Assembly (NCBI GenBank): GCA_001799225.1
Contig: MGTA01000147.1
Location: 1 to 5,234, forward strand
Source: Deltaproteobacteria bacterium RIFOXYD12_FULL_50_9
Lineage (GTDB): Bacteria > Desulfobacterota > Desulfobulbia > Desulfobulbales > CALZHT01
Length of the DNA stretch: 5,234 nucleotides
Reading direction: 5' to 3'
A program made the translations under genes and the position numbers. How positions within the stretch are numbered: position 1 is the first letter of the stretch; every line of letters starts with the position of its first letter. Under the pieces are notes generated by a model. The model worked only from the letters and a program-made list of their open reading frames with translations, made no database searches and was not told the origin of the DNA. This document shows, one piece after another, positions 4,702 to 5,234 of this stretch.

Positions 4702-5234
4702 AAAAATATCCGCATATACTATTGGCCGTACTGGCTCTGACAATGCTATTCTGCAACTGCACCGGCCGGAACAAGGCAAAAGAGACCAGCACCGTTACTG
4801 AAAAACCGATTGCGGCAGTTGAAACCTCAATCGCCGGAGCCAGCAAATTCGTACAAGGAATCGAGATAACCGGCGAGCTCACCCCCAAATTCAGCGTTGA
4901 TGTCCGAAGCGAACTCAAAGGCCTGGTCCGCGAGGTGGCGGTAACCGAGTGGGTACCGGTCAGGAAGGGCGATCTGCTGGCCCGACTCGATACCGAAGAG
5001 GCCCAGGCCCAAGTCAAGCGTATCGAGGCCGGTATCGCTTCAGCTAAAGCCGCTCTTCTTGAAGCTGAAATCCGGGCCACCAGAGCCGGCCGAGAGGAGG
5101 AGCGTCAAAAAAAACTTAAAGAGTCAGGGCTCGCCACCAGCCAGGCCCTGGACGACTCTGGAACCGAACGAGATGCTGCTGCAGCCCGGGTCAACGCTGC
5201 CCAGGCCCAGCTTCAGTCAGTCACCGAAGAGTTG
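4698..5234 (+). CDS. HlyD/AcrA-type periplasmic adaptor (membrane fusion protein), 3' truncated by window
   Basis: The open frame runs 179 codons to the window edge without a stop. The adaptor links an inner-membrane RND or ABC transporter to a TolC-like outer-membrane channel. Residues 1-20 form a signal or anchor sequence, KKYP then ILLAVLALTMLF, followed by Cys19 and Cys21; the bases of a lipobox are there, but Phe at -1 is not canonical, so lipidation is uncertain. Residues about 55-100 hold the first barrel strand and half-lipoyl motif, VRSELKGLVREVAVTEWVPV with RKGDLLARLD. From about 100 an alanine-rich coiled-coil hairpin begins. Its tip, RQKKLKESGLATSQALDD (136-153), resembles the R-x-x-x-L-x6-7-S tip motif used to contact the channel protein. 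The start ATG 4698 overlaps the TetR stop, and AAGGA at 4684-4688 serves as ribosome-binding site. The transporter gene should follow outside the window. Confidence 0.93.
   Translation, partial: MKKYPHILLAVLALTMLFCNCTGRNKAKETSTVTEKPIAAVETSIAGASKFVQGIEITGELTPKFSVDVRSELKGLVREVAVTEWVPVRKGDLLARLDTEEAQAQVKRIEAGIASAKAALLEAEIRATRAGREEERQKKLKESGLATSQALDDSGTERDAAAARVNAAQAQLQSVTEEL

Noticed and set aside
4682..5080. Minus-strand frame opposite the TetR/adaptor junction
   Set aside because: The plus strand carries clear TetR and HlyD-type proteins in a coupled arrangement; the antisense translation resembles no family.

Overview
The window looks like a chromosomal segment of a Gram-negative bacterium. 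An outer-membrane barrel remnant, a bacterial-type Hsp90, and a TetR regulator coupled to a periplasmic adaptor subunit all point that way. The mix would fit a deltaproteobacterial (Desulfobacterota) type host, but that placement is inference from overall flavour, not from a diagnostic marker.

Left part (1 to about 1310) is an accessory, visibly AT-rich zone. Bases 1-80 hold nothing I can identify. At 81-224 is the C-terminal end of an IS1-like DDE transposase (plus strand), open but lacking everything upstream. Convergent to it, on the minus strand, lies a compact two-gene operon: an XRE-type helix-turn-helix regulator (843-1223) followed one base later by an ImmA/IrrE-type zinc metallopeptidase (233-841). 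Its promoter (TTGACC-18-TATAAT) is built into a perfect 10-bp inverted repeat that also reaches the Shine-Dalgarno sequence, which suggests tight autorepression. The operon is bracketed by two direct copies of a 22-bp sequence (215-236 and 1292-1313, 19/22 identical). The first covers the transposase stop codon; the second resembles an IS terminus. The regulator/protease pair may therefore be passenger cargo of, or an insertion into, the right end of an insertion sequence.

Middle part: 1314-1422 has no recognisable gene. From about 1423 to 1810 is a decayed gene for an outer-membrane beta-barrel resembling PagL-type lipid A deacylases. It has no start codon and is split into two frames at a run of seven T. 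Bases 1811-2033 form the htpG upstream region, with a weak promoter candidate and an imperfect hairpin. htpG (2034-3902) is complete and ends before a perfect 18-bp stem-loop.

Right part (3976-5234) is the start of an efflux operon. It opens with a perfect 18-bp TetR-type operator, a TTGACA promoter with further small palindromes, then a TetR/AcrR regulator (4087-4701). A 4-bp ATGA overlap leads into a HlyD/AcrA-type membrane fusion protein (4698-5234) that runs off the window. An inner-membrane transporter, probably RND or ABC, is expected just beyond the edge. The regulator presumably represses its own operon until a toxic ligand releases it.
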